NCBI RefSeq assembly: GCF_001431425.1
Contig: NZ_LDJG01000012.1
Span: 27,643-91,642, forward strand
DNA: 64,000 bases
Direction of reading: 5' to 3'
Source of the DNA: Stenotrophomonas nitritireducens
GTDB lineage: Bacteria; Pseudomonadota; Gammaproteobacteria; Xanthomonadales; Xanthomonadaceae
The notes beneath the pieces are model-generated. The model had not been told where the DNA came from and did no database searches. It worked only from the letters and a program-made list of their open reading frames with translations. Shown here piece by piece: positions 50,378 through 58,402 of this stretch. The translations under genes were made by a program, and so were the position numbers. Every line of letters begins with the position of its first letter. Within the stretch, counting starts at the first letter, position 1.

Positions 50378-53300
50378 GCCGCCGTTGCGCGCGCGCGATG
50401 CCGCGCCTGAGCCTGCTGGCCTGCGCGCTGGCCTCGGCCGCGACGCCGGCCCTGGCCCAGAACGTGGGCAGCAGCACCCGCTTCACCCCGGTGCTGGGCG
50501 ATGCCTCGACCCTGTATCCGCGCTCGCTGGCGAGCGCTGATGCCCCGCCGGAAGTGGTTGCCGCCCGTTCGGGCAACCTGGACTACAGCCTCAACCGCGG
50601 CGTGGACCTGGTCCGCGTCGACGTCGACCGCGACGGCGTGCCGGCCGACGGACAGACGCCGGTGCACGTGCGCGTGCAGCTGTTCGACGGCGAGGGCAGG
50701 CCGCTGTCCGGCAAGTCCTACGCCACCATCGAAAACAGCGGCGGCCGCATCCGCCTGCCCGGTTCGCGCACCGACGAGTTCGGTCCCGGCGCCGCCGACG
50801 CGGACAAGGTCACCCCGGGCGTGCAGCTGGTGGTGCAGGACGGCGTGGCCGAGTTCGACCTGCTGGCCCCGCATGAGCCGCAGGACGTGGTGCTGCGCAT
50901 CACCGCCGGCGGCCAGACCGCCGAAGGCGTGATCGGCTTCCTGCCGGAAATGCGCGAGCTGCTGGCCACCGGCCTGATCGAAGGCGTGGTCAACTTCCGC
51001 AACAAGTCCAATGCCGGGCTGATCTCGCCGGTGCAGCACCACGATGCCTTCGACCGCGACATCCGCCGCTGGGAGAAGCAGTTCAACAACGGCAAGGCCA
51101 ATGCCGCCGCGCGCACCGCCTTCTTCGTCAAGGGCCGGATCAAGGGCGAGTACCTGCTCACCGCCGCCTACGACTCGGACAAGGACGTGCGCGGCCGCCT
51201 GCTGCGCGACATCCAGCCGGAAGAGTTCTACCCGGTGTACGGCGACTCGTCGCTGCGCGGCTTCGACGCGCGCTCGGCCGAGCGCCTGTACGTGCGCATC
51301 GACAACCAGCGCAGCTACCTGCTGTATGGCGACTTCCAGACCGGCGATACGCTGGCCACCAGCACCAGCACCAGCACCAGCACCAGCACCAGCACCAGCA
51401 CCGGCATCGGCGGCAGCGGGCCGATCCCGCAGCGCAGCCTGAGCACCTACAACCGCACCGCCACCGGCCTGGGCTGGCACTTCGAGAGCGAGCGCGCACG
51501 CGGCAATGTCTTCGCCATCGAGGATTCGCTGCGCCAGGTCATCGAGGAGTTCCGCAGCCAGGGCAGCGGCCCGTACGCGCTGCGCAACAACACGGTGCTG
51601 GAAGGCAGCGAGCGGGTGGAAGTGATCGTGCGCGACCGCAACCAGCCCACCCGCATCGTCTCGGTGCGGCCGTTGGCGCGGCTGGTGGACTACAGCTTCG
51701 AGCCGTTCTCCGGGCGCATCCTGCTCAACCAGTTCATGCCGTCCTTCGACAGCGACCTCAACCCGGTGTCGCTGCGCATCACCTACGAGCTGGACCAGCA
51801 GACCGAGAAATTCTGGGTGTTCGGCGCCGACGGCCAGTTCAAGCTGAGCGACCGACTGGAAGTGGGAGCCTCGGCGGTGGAAGACCGCAATCCCTATGCC
51901 GAGTTCCGCATGGGCAGCGTCAATGCCGGCTACCGCTTCGGCGAGAACACGATGCTGGTCGCCGAGTTCGCGCGCACCCGCAGCGAGGTCAACACCAGCT
52001 CGCTCAACCAGGTCACCTCGCAGGGCCTGAAGGACGTGGTGGGCGAGGTCGAGGGCGACGCCTGGCGCGTCGAGTTCGCGCATGACGGCGACAAGTTCGA
52101 TGCGCGCCTGTTCGCCGCGCGCACCGATCCGGCGTTCAACAACCCGGCCTCGCCGCTGTACGGCGGCCGCGGCGAGTACAACGCGCGGCTGGGCTATGCG
52201 GTGGGCCCGCGCCTGGAGCTGTATGTCGAGGGCCTGCGCAGCGAAGACCGCAATCCCGATGGCGGCAAGCGCGATGCCGGCGGCGCCGGCGTGCGCGTGG
52301 GCGCCACCGAGCGGCTGACCCTGGACTTCGGCCTGCGCAGCATCCGCGAGACCATCGGCGTGACCTCGCCGTGGTCGATGGGTTCGCCGTTCGGCCAGGC
52401 CGGCGGCCTGACCGGCGGTTTCGCCACCGGCATGGGCGGCGGTGCGCTGGGCTACGGCCAGCAGGCGCTGGACCCTGCCACCGGCCTGATGGTCATCAAC
52501 GGCTCGTCCTCGGGCAGCCCGATCACCAGCGACCTGCCGGTCGGCACCAGGCTGGAATCGGACAGCGCCCGCATCGGCCTGGGCTACCGCTTCAGCGAGA
52601 AGTTCAGCGGCGGCGCCGAGGTCGAGCAGAGCGTCAGTGGCGAGGACCGCAACCGCGTCGCCGCCGGCGTGGACTACCAGGTGTTCGAGCGCAGCCGCCT
52701 GTACGGGCGCTACGAAAAGCAGACCGGCCTGACCAGCGCCTACGGCATCACCACCACCGACCGGCAGGCCGATGCGCTGGTGTTCGGCGTGGACAGCAGC
52801 TACCTGCGAGACACCCAGGCGTTCAGCGAGTACCGGCTGCGCGATGCCATCAGCGGCCGCGACGTGCAGGCCGCCTCGGGCATCCGCAACAACTGGGACA
52901 TCCGCGAAGGCCTGCGCCTGAGCAGTTCGGCCGAGCGGGTCAACGTGATCGCCGGCGATACCGGCGACAGCACCGGCCTGGCGCTGGCGCTGGACTACAG
53001 CGCCAACCCGCTGTGGCGCGGCGCGGTGCGCGTGGAGCACCGCATTTCCGAGGACGTGGCGCACACCGAGGCCAACGAGGCGTTCGACACCACGCTGCTG
53101 CAGTTCATGCTGGCGCGCAAGCTCAGCCGCGACTGGACCCTGCTGGGCCGCAACTACCTGTTGGCGACCAACTACAAGGAACGCGGCGACGTCCTGCAGG
53201 ACCGCTTCCAGTTGGGCCTGGCCTACCGCGATACCGACCGCAACCGGATCAACGCGCTGATGCGCTACGAGTACAAGCTCGAGCGCGACGAAAGCGGGTT

Positions 53301-53790
53301 GACCCTGCTCGACGGCCAGGTGGTCAACGGCACCAGCCAGGACGTGCGCACCCGCGCCCACATCGTCTCCTCGCATGCCGATTGGCATCCGTCGCGGCCG
53401 TGGTGGCTGACCGGGCGCGTGGCCGGCAAGTGGCAGCGCGACCAGTTCGCCTACGGCGACGGCGCGCGCGTCAACAGCAGCTTCCGCGCGATGCTGTTCT
53501 CCGGCCGCATCGTCTACGACCTCACCGAGAACTGGGACATCGGCGTGCTCGGCTCCACTTTCCGCGGCCAGTCCGGCGCCAACCAGTACGCCTATGGCGT
53601 GGAAGTGGGCCGCCTGCTGCGGCAGAACCTGTGGTTGTCGGCCGGCTACAACCGGACCGGCTTCGAGGGCGACCGCGACCTCAACGGCTACGAGTACACC
53701 CAGCAGGGCCTGTTCCTGCGCCTGCGCTTCAAGTTCGATGAAGATCTTTTCCGCCGTGACCCGGTCCGCTACCGCGACCCGGCCCGCTGA
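50374..53790 (+). CDS. predicted outer-membrane beta-barrel protein with N-terminal Ig-like domain
   Basis: The 1,138-residue protein begins by overlapping the giant gene's stop (ATGA). A signal peptide ends at TPALAQN. Residues about 55-190 form an Ig-like domain (VRVDVDRDGVPADGQTPVHVRVQLFD, invasin/Big-1-like). A linker then leads to a long region of alternating strands with aromatic ends (VEFAHDGDKFDARLF, NARLGYAVGPRLELYVEGLRSE, AGYNRTGFEGDRD, YTQQGLFLRLRFKFDEDL) that reads as a large barrel. A Ser-Thr tract coded by seven AGCACC repeats lies near residue 330. No TonB box or plug was seen. The likely role is outer-membrane export or anchoring of the giant protein; this is inference. Confidence 0.7.
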   Translation: MSRRCARAMPRLSLLACALASAATPALAQNVGSSTRFTPVLGDASTLYPRSLASADAPPEVVAARSGNLDYSLNRGVDLVRVDVDRDGVPADGQTPVHVRVQLFDGEGRPLSGKSYATIENSGGRIRLPGSRTDEFGPGAADADKVTPGVQLVVQDGVAEFDLLAPHEPQDVVLRITAGGQTAEGVIGFLPEMRELLATGLIEGVVNFRNKSNAGLISPVQHHDAFDRDIRRWEKQFNNGKANAAARTAFFVKGRIKGEYLLTAAYDSDKDVRGRLLRDIQPEEFYPVYGDSSLRGFDARSAERLYVRIDNQRSYLLYGDFQTGDTLATSTSTSTSTSTSTSTGIGGSGPIPQRSLSTYNRTATGLGWHFESERARGNVFAIEDSLRQVIEEFRSQGSGPYALRNNTVLEGSERVEVIVRDRNQPTRIVSVRPLARLVDYSFEPFSGRILLNQFMPSFDSDLNPVSLRITYELDQQTEKFWVFGADGQFKLSDRLEVGASAVEDRNPYAEFRMGSVNAGYRFGENTMLVAEFARTRSEVNTSSLNQVTSQGLKDVVGEVEGDAWRVEFAHDGDKFDARLFAARTDPAFNNPASPLYGGRGEYNARLGYAVGPRLELYVEGLRSEDRNPDGGKRDAGGAGVRVGATERLTLDFGLRSIRETIGVTSPWSMGSPFGQAGGLTGGFATGMGGGALGYGQQALDPATGLMVINGSSSGSPITSDLPVGTRLESDSARIGLGYRFSEKFSGGAEVEQSVSGEDRNRVAAGVDYQVFERSRLYGRYEKQTGLTSAYGITTTDRQADALVFGVDSSYLRDTQAFSEYRLRDAISGRDVQAASGIRNNWDIREGLRLSSSAERVNVIAGDTGDSTGLALALDYSANPLWRGAVRVEHRISEDVAHTEANEAFDTTLLQFMLARKLSRDWTLLGRNYLLATNYKERGDVLQDRFQLGLAYRDTDRNRINALMRYEYKLERDESGLTLLDGQVVNGTSQDVRTRAHIVSSHADWHPSRPWWLTGRVAGKWQRDQFAYGDGARVNSSFRAMLFSGRIVYDLTENWDIGVLGSTFRGQSGANQYAYGVEVGRLLRQNLWLSAGYNRTGFEGDRDLNGYEYTQQGLFLRLRFKFDEDLFRRDPVRYRDPAR
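51361..51402 (+). repeat. hexanucleotide microsatellite (AGCACC)7 inside the barrel gene
   Basis: Seven perfect AGCACC units code for a Ser-Thr run. Because the unit is six bases, slippage would lengthen or shorten the run without breaking the frame. Confidence 0.95.
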
Positions 53791-53800
53791 GGACGACCCG

Positions 53801-54829
53801 ATGAAATCTCCGCATACCCGTTCCACCCTGTCCCGCGCGCTGTTGTCCGCCGCCATCCTGTCCATCGTGGCCGGCATCGCCAGCGCCCAGCAGACCCGGC
53901 TCAACCCGCAGGAAAAGCGCATCACCGACGAGGCCATCCATGCCGACCTACAGGGCTATGAAGCCACGCAGGGCCGCATCAAGGCGCTCAACGACGGCGG
54001 CCGCCCGGTGCGCGACTACCACCTGTCCAAGGCGCAGTGCTGGCTGGACGTGTCCTTCCACGAATACACCCGCAACGACCGCAGCGCATTCCCGCAGGAA
54101 GCGCTGACCGAGTCGGAGAAGCTGATCGTGGACATGGAGAACGGCGTTTCGCCGATTCCTACCGACACCGCGCTGGTCAACAACGCCAGGTACCTGCGCG
54201 ACGACCTGTGGCAGCGCCTGAAGGCGATCCATGGCACCCCGGGCTTCAGCTGCGCGCAGCAGGCCGTGGCCTGCGGCGAGGTCGAACTGGTCCACGCCGG
54301 CAACGAGTTCAACCAGCAGCAGTGGCGCCACTCCAAGCCGTACATCCAGATCGCCGAGGACCTGGTCAACGACGCCGAGGCGCTGGCGCGCCAGTGCGGC
54401 GTGGCACCCGATGCCGCTCCGGTGCTGGCGCCGGCGCCGACGCCCGGCCCGCTGATCGCGAACGTGCTGTTCGAGTTCGACCGCGACGGCCGCAAGGACA
54501 TCCGCACCTACTCGCTGGAGAGCATCGACCGTGCGCTGGCCACCATCGCCGGCGAGCGGCGCGAGCTGGCCGGGGTCACCCTGGTCGGCCATGCCGACCG
54601 CATGCAGGGCAAGGGCTTCGACTACAACCAGGGCCTTTCGCAGCGCCGTGCGCAGACCGTGCGCGAACTGCTGATCGGCCGCGGCATCGACCCGGGCATG
54701 ATCCGCTACGAATACCGTGGCGATACCCGGCAGGTACAGCAGTGCGACGGCGTCAAGCCGCGTGCGGCGCTGCTGGAGTGCCTGCTGCCGAACCGCCGCG
54801 TCGAAGTGCGTTTCGAACTGGCGAAGTGA
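53801..54829 (+). CDS. OmpA-family peptidoglycan-binding protein
   Basis: The 342-residue protein starts ten bases after the barrel gene. A signal peptide ends near GIASAQ. Residues about 25-215 are a helical region (LNPQEKRITDEAI, AQCWLDVSFHEYTRNDRSAFPQEAL). An OmpA C-terminal domain follows (about 225-342: VLFEFDRDG, VTLVGHADRMQGKGFDYNQGLSQRRAQTV), holding the conserved Asp and Arg that grip diaminopimelate in peptidoglycan. It is the last gene of the unit and would tie the outer-membrane partner to the cell wall. The helical region matches nothing I can name. Confidence 0.88.
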   Translation: MKSPHTRSTLSRALLSAAILSIVAGIASAQQTRLNPQEKRITDEAIHADLQGYEATQGRIKALNDGGRPVRDYHLSKAQCWLDVSFHEYTRNDRSAFPQEALTESEKLIVDMENGVSPIPTDTALVNNARYLRDDLWQRLKAIHGTPGFSCAQQAVACGEVELVHAGNEFNQQQWRHSKPYIQIAEDLVNDAEALARQCGVAPDAAPVLAPAPTPGPLIANVLFEFDRDGRKDIRTYSLESIDRALATIAGERRELAGVTLVGHADRMQGKGFDYNQGLSQRRAQTVRELLIGRGIDPGMIRYEYRGDTRQVQQCDGVKPRAALLECLLPNRRVEVRFELAK

Positions 54830-54843
54830 ACAGCGCCGCGTGG

Positions 54844-54873
54844 GGGAAAACCGGGTCCAGGGTCGGGTTTCCC
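54844..54873 (+). terminator. candidate terminator of the surface-protein operon
   Basis: A hairpin of GGGAAA with TTTCCC plus two further GC pairs after one mismatch closes a 12-nt loop, 14 bases after the OmpA-type gene. Few U residues follow. It lies between convergent genes. Confidence 0.45.
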
Positions 54874-54899
54874 TTGCGCGTCGTCGGCGAGCGCCGGGT

Positions 54900-56852
54900 T
54901 CAGGGCAGGTGGGAAACCCGATTCTGGGCCCGGCTTTCCTCGCGCGGCGCCGGTGCCGGCGTGGCGCCATCGCGCGGGGGCGCCCAGGACATCGGGCGGC
55001 CGCCGCCGATCACGATCCAGCCCTGCGCCAGGGCATGCTCCGGATCGCGCAGGATGCTGTAGACGTCCACGTTGCGGCCTTCGGCCAGGCCCCACAGCCC
55101 CGCCCAGGTGCCCAGCCCGCTGCGCCGCGCCACCTGCAGGGCGCGGCCGGCCACGCGCAGGGTATCGGCATTGGATGCACGGGTTCCCGGAAACAACGGA
55201 TGCGGCGCCACGCCCGCCGACATGCCGGGCGTGAGGCACTGGCCTGGAGCGACGTCCACCTGCAGCCGCTCGATGCAGCGGCACAGGTGCCCGGCCAGCG
55301 CGAACGCGGCGGCCTGCGAGGTATTGGCGCGGATCACCATGAAGGTGGCACCGCCCCAGCGCGCGACATGGTCGTGCTGGTCGCTGTTGCGCACCAGTTC
55401 CGCGGCCACCGCGCGCAGCAGCGCGTCGCCCGCGGCATGGCCGTGCTGGTCGTTGAGCGCCTTGAAGCCATCGATTTCCAGCAGCAGCACCGCGTGGCGT
55501 TCGGCGCCAGGGGATACTGACGTGGCCTCATCCAGCAGGCGTTCGGCCTCGCGCCGGTTCGGCAGCCCGGTGGGCACGTCGGTGCTGCCGAGTTCGCGCA
55601 GGCGCCGTTGCTGCCGGCGCATGCGCAGGTACAGGCCGGCACCGCCCAGCAGCAGGATCGCCGCGGCGGTAAGCGCGGCATTGCGCAGCAGGCGGTCGCG
55701 GCTGGCCTCCTGGGTGGCGTTGATGCGGATCGGGTCCAGCGCCTGCTCGGCCCTGGCCTGCAGCCTGGCCAGGCGGTTTAGGTTGTCGCCCTTCATCCGC
55801 GCCTGGTCGACCTGCCGCGCCTGGCGCAGGTAGTCGCGCGCCTGCGCCGGCTCGCCCAGCGCCATGCTGATCTCGGCCAGCAGGTCGAGGCTGTCGCGGA
55901 TGCCATCGGGGAAGCGGCCGGGCCCGGCCACCGCCAGGGCGCGTTCGCCGAGGTTGCGCGCTTCTTCCGGCTGCTGCTGCTCCAGCGCGATGCGCGCCAG
56001 CCGCTGCAGGGTGACGACCAGCCCCAGCGGATCGTTGTGTTCCTGCCAGGGCAGGAGTTCGAGGAACTGCGCCTTGGCCACGTCCAGCCGGCCGGCCGCA
56101 TGCTGCACTTCGGCGCGATGCCCGCGGATGCGATGCAGTATCACGTCCTGGTTGGACAGGCGGCCGGCGATGGACTCGGTACGGGCGAAGGCCCGCTCCG
56201 CCTCGTCGTAGCGCTTGAGCCGCAGCAGCGTGTAACCGTGGTTGTAGTGGAGCATCACGTCCTGCGGCAGCGGCGGCCGGCGCAGGTGGTCGGAAAGCGC
56301 GATCGCCTGCTGCTGGTAATGCAGCGCGCCTTCGGGATCGTCCATCTGCTCGGCGCGGATCAGGGCGATGCCGGTCAGCGCGGTGATCTGGCTGCCCACG
56401 TCGCTCTCGGCGACGCCGCGTTCCAGCATCGTTTCGAGCAGTTGCAGGCCTTCCCCGGTGTGGCCATTGCGTTGCAGCAGCGTCGCGGCCATCTGCAGCG
56501 CGCGGTTGCGTTCGATCGCCGGGAGCTCCGCGGTGCGCAGCAGTTCCTGCAGCCTCGCTGCCGACTCCAGGCTGGCGTCGCCCTGGCCCAGCAACTGCCG
56601 GGCGAAGCCGCGGCAGCCTTCCGCGCCGATCTCGACCACCGGCGGCAGCGCCGGCATGGCCAGCAGCTTCCCGGCCATGGCCAGGGCATCGCGCGGCGCG
56701 CCGTGCACCGTCGTGTGGCAGCGCATCACCTGTTCCATCAGGCGTGCATCGGCATCGGCGACCTGGGCGCTGGCGGGACCGGCCAGGGCGGTGGCAAGCG
56801 CCGCGCCGGGCAGCAGGCGGCGGAATCGAACGACACGAAGCGGAGAAAGCAT
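54900..56852 (-). CDS. periplasmic TPR sensor with degenerate GGDEF domain
   Basis: The 650-residue protein has a signal peptide (cleaved near GPASAQ), then about 350 residues of TPR-type helical pairs in the periplasm (ALHYQQQAIALSDHL, YNHGYTLLRLKRYDEAERAFA), one transmembrane helix (LTAAAILLLGGAGLYL, near 400) and a cytosolic GGDEF-like domain starting at STDVPTGLPNRREAERLL. The signature is Gly500-Gly501-Ala-Thr-Phe504 instead of GGDEF, and there is no RxxD inhibitory site, so cyclase activity is unlikely. It could bind GTP or act as a receptor-like output. It lies 136 bases downstream of its paralogue and has its own promoter motif. Confidence 0.85.
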   Translation of the reverse strand: MLSPLRVVRFRRLLPGAALATALAGPASAQVADADARLMEQVMRCHTTVHGAPRDALAMAGKLLAMPALPPVVEIGAEGCRGFARQLLGQGDASLESAARLQELLRTAELPAIERNRALQMAATLLQRNGHTGEGLQLLETMLERGVAESDVGSQITALTGIALIRAEQMDDPEGALHYQQQAIALSDHLRRPPLPQDVMLHYNHGYTLLRLKRYDEAERAFARTESIAGRLSNQDVILHRIRGHRAEVQHAAGRLDVAKAQFLELLPWQEHNDPLGLVVTLQRLARIALEQQQPEEARNLGERALAVAGPGRFPDGIRDSLDLLAEISMALGEPAQARDYLRQARQVDQARMKGDNLNRLARLQARAEQALDPIRINATQEASRDRLLRNAALTAAAILLLGGAGLYLRMRRQQRRLRELGSTDVPTGLPNRREAERLLDEATSVSPGAERHAVLLLEIDGFKALNDQHGHAAGDALLRAVAAELVRNSDQHDHVARWGGATFMVIRANTSQAAAFALAGHLCRCIERLQVDVAPGQCLTPGMSAGVAPHPLFPGTRASNADTLRVAGRALQVARRSGLGTWAGLWGLAEGRNVDVYSILRDPEHALAQGWIVIGGGRPMSWAPPRDGATPAPAPREESRAQNRVSHLP

Positions 56853-56914
56853 GGCGCAGGTGTTTCCTGGCGAAAAAGAGTCCGTCCGGGAGGCGGTGGC
56901 GCGGGAACGTCCGG

Positions 56915-56937
56915 CAACGGATGCCTATTAATATAGC
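56915..56937 (-). promoter_or_regulatory. promoter motif shared by the two TPR genes (copy 1)
   Basis: Minus strand: GCTATATTA, 5 nt, CATCCGTTG. The TATATT -10 box ends about 78 bases before the gene start. The same two blocks with identical spacing occur upstream of the paralogue (58328-58350). Confidence 0.6.
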
Positions 56938-56988
56938 CCCACTCCCCTCATGTCGTACGACGCATCGCGCCGCGCGGCATCGCCGGCG

Positions 56989-58275
56989 TCAGCCGTCCCG
57001 GTGCCGGAGGAGCGGCCTGGCGCTGGCCAGGAGCCCGCGCAGGCTCTTTTGTTGCCGGCGCGTGCGCAGGTACAGGCCGGCCACGCCCACCAGCAGCAGC
57101 GCCGTGATGGCAAGCGCGATATCGCGCAGCAGGCGGTCGCGGTTGGCCTCCTGCAGCGCATTGACCCGGGCCGGCTCCAGCGCCTGCGCGGCCCGGGCCT
57201 GCATCCGCGCAAGACGGGCAAGGCTTTCCTCCGACATCCCCGGCCGGTCGGACTGGCGCGCCCGTCGCAGATAGCCGTGCGCCTTCGCCGCGTCGCCCTG
57301 GGCGATGCTGATTTCGGCCAGCAGTTCCAGTCGTTCGCGATGGCCCGGGAACCTGCCGGCCTCGGCCACCGTCGCCGCCTGTTCGGCCAGCTCCCGCGCC
57401 TGTTCCGGCACGCCCTCGTCCAGCGCGATCCGCGCGAGATACTGCAGCGTGGTGACCCGGCTCAACGGGTTGTTGCGCTCCTGCCAATGCAGCACGGCCA
57501 GGAGCTCGGACCGGGCGATCCGGCGATGGCCGCGGGCGCGCAGTATCTCCGCGCGGTCGCTGCGGATGCTGTGCAGCAGCGCCTCCTGCATGGACAGCCG
57601 GCGGGCGATGTGTTCGGCGCGGTCGAACGCCCTGCCGGCTTCTTCGTAGCGCTTGAGCTGCAGCAACGTGCAGCCGTGGTTGTAGTTGAGCGTGACGTCC
57701 TGCGGCCGTGGCGGACGCGGCAGGTGTCCGGACAGGGTCAGGGCCTGCTGCTGGTAGTGCAGGGCGCCCTCCGGATCGTCCAGCTGTTCGGCGTGGACCA
57801 GGGCGATGTGGCCCAGCGCCAGGATCTGGCCGCCGATGTTTCCCGTGGCGATGCTGCGCTCCTGCAGGGCTTCCAGGATCCGCAGGCCCTCGTCGATGCG
57901 GCCGTCTCGCAGCAGCAGGAAGGCGACGCGGCGCTGCACCTGGTCGTATTCCCCCAGCGCCAGTCCCGGCGTGCGCAGCAATGCCTGCAGCTGCGAGATC
58001 GCCTGCCGGCTCTCGTCATTGCGGCCGAGCTGGTGCAGCGCCGAGGTGCGACAGCTCACCGCGTCGATCTTCATCGCCAGCGGCAGCGCCGGCAGGGCCA
58101 GCAGGCGATCGGCCAGGGCCAGGGCATCGCGGGGGGCGTCGTAGACCAGCGGCACGCAGCGCGCCACTTCCTCCTTCAGGCGTACATCGCCCTCGGCGGC
58201 CTGTGCGGGACCCGCCAGGCCCAGTACCAGCAGCAGGCACGGCGGCAGACATCGGGGAATGGGGAACAGGCGCAT
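56989..58275 (-). CDS. periplasmic TPR protein, paralogue lacking the GGDEF domain
   Basis: From the ATG at 58275 the protein has 428 residues: a signal peptide ending near AQAAEG, a periplasmic TPR region and a transmembrane helix (ALAITALLLVGVAGLYL), and it ends only about 25 residues after the helix (RQQKSLRGLLASARPLLRHRDG). The whole part aligns to the neighbouring 650-residue protein (for example DDPEGALHYQQQA and YNHGCTLLQLKRYEEA), but the cytosolic GGDEF region is absent. It may have been lost, or never fused. The protein could form mixed complexes with the paralogue and modify its output. It has its own copy of the shared promoter motif. Confidence 0.8.
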   Translation of the reverse strand: MRLFPIPRCLPPCLLLVLGLAGPAQAAEGDVRLKEEVARCVPLVYDAPRDALALADRLLALPALPLAMKIDAVSCRTSALHQLGRNDESRQAISQLQALLRTPGLALGEYDQVQRRVAFLLLRDGRIDEGLRILEALQERSIATGNIGGQILALGHIALVHAEQLDDPEGALHYQQQALTLSGHLPRPPRPQDVTLNYNHGCTLLQLKRYEEAGRAFDRAEHIARRLSMQEALLHSIRSDRAEILRARGHRRIARSELLAVLHWQERNNPLSRVTTLQYLARIALDEGVPEQARELAEQAATVAEAGRFPGHRERLELLAEISIAQGDAAKAHGYLRRARQSDRPGMSEESLARLARMQARAAQALEPARVNALQEANRDRLLRDIALAITALLLVGVAGLYLRTRRQQKSLRGLLASARPLLRHRDG

Positions 58276-58327
58276 CTCTTTCCAGCGGCGGGATTGCTTC
58301 GTCCGCAGGACCGCGGGAGCGCTTCTA

Positions 58328-58350
58328 CAACGGATGGTCCGTAATATAGC
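58328..58350 (-). promoter_or_regulatory. promoter motif shared by the two TPR genes (copy 2)
   Basis: Minus strand: GCTATATTA, 5 nt, CATCCGTTG, with the TATATT box about 68 bases before the start of the shorter TPR gene. The intervening five bases differ from copy 1. The motif lies in the divergent gap to the histidine kinase. Confidence 0.6.
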
Positions 58351-58402
58351 GGCGACCTTCCATGTATCGCGCGGCGCCCCGCCGTGCCGGGGATCCAACC
58401 CG

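Noticed and set aside
50374..53790. TonB-dependent receptor
   Set aside because: No TonB box or plug domain is visible; the N-terminal region looks Ig-like, so only a barrel protein is called.
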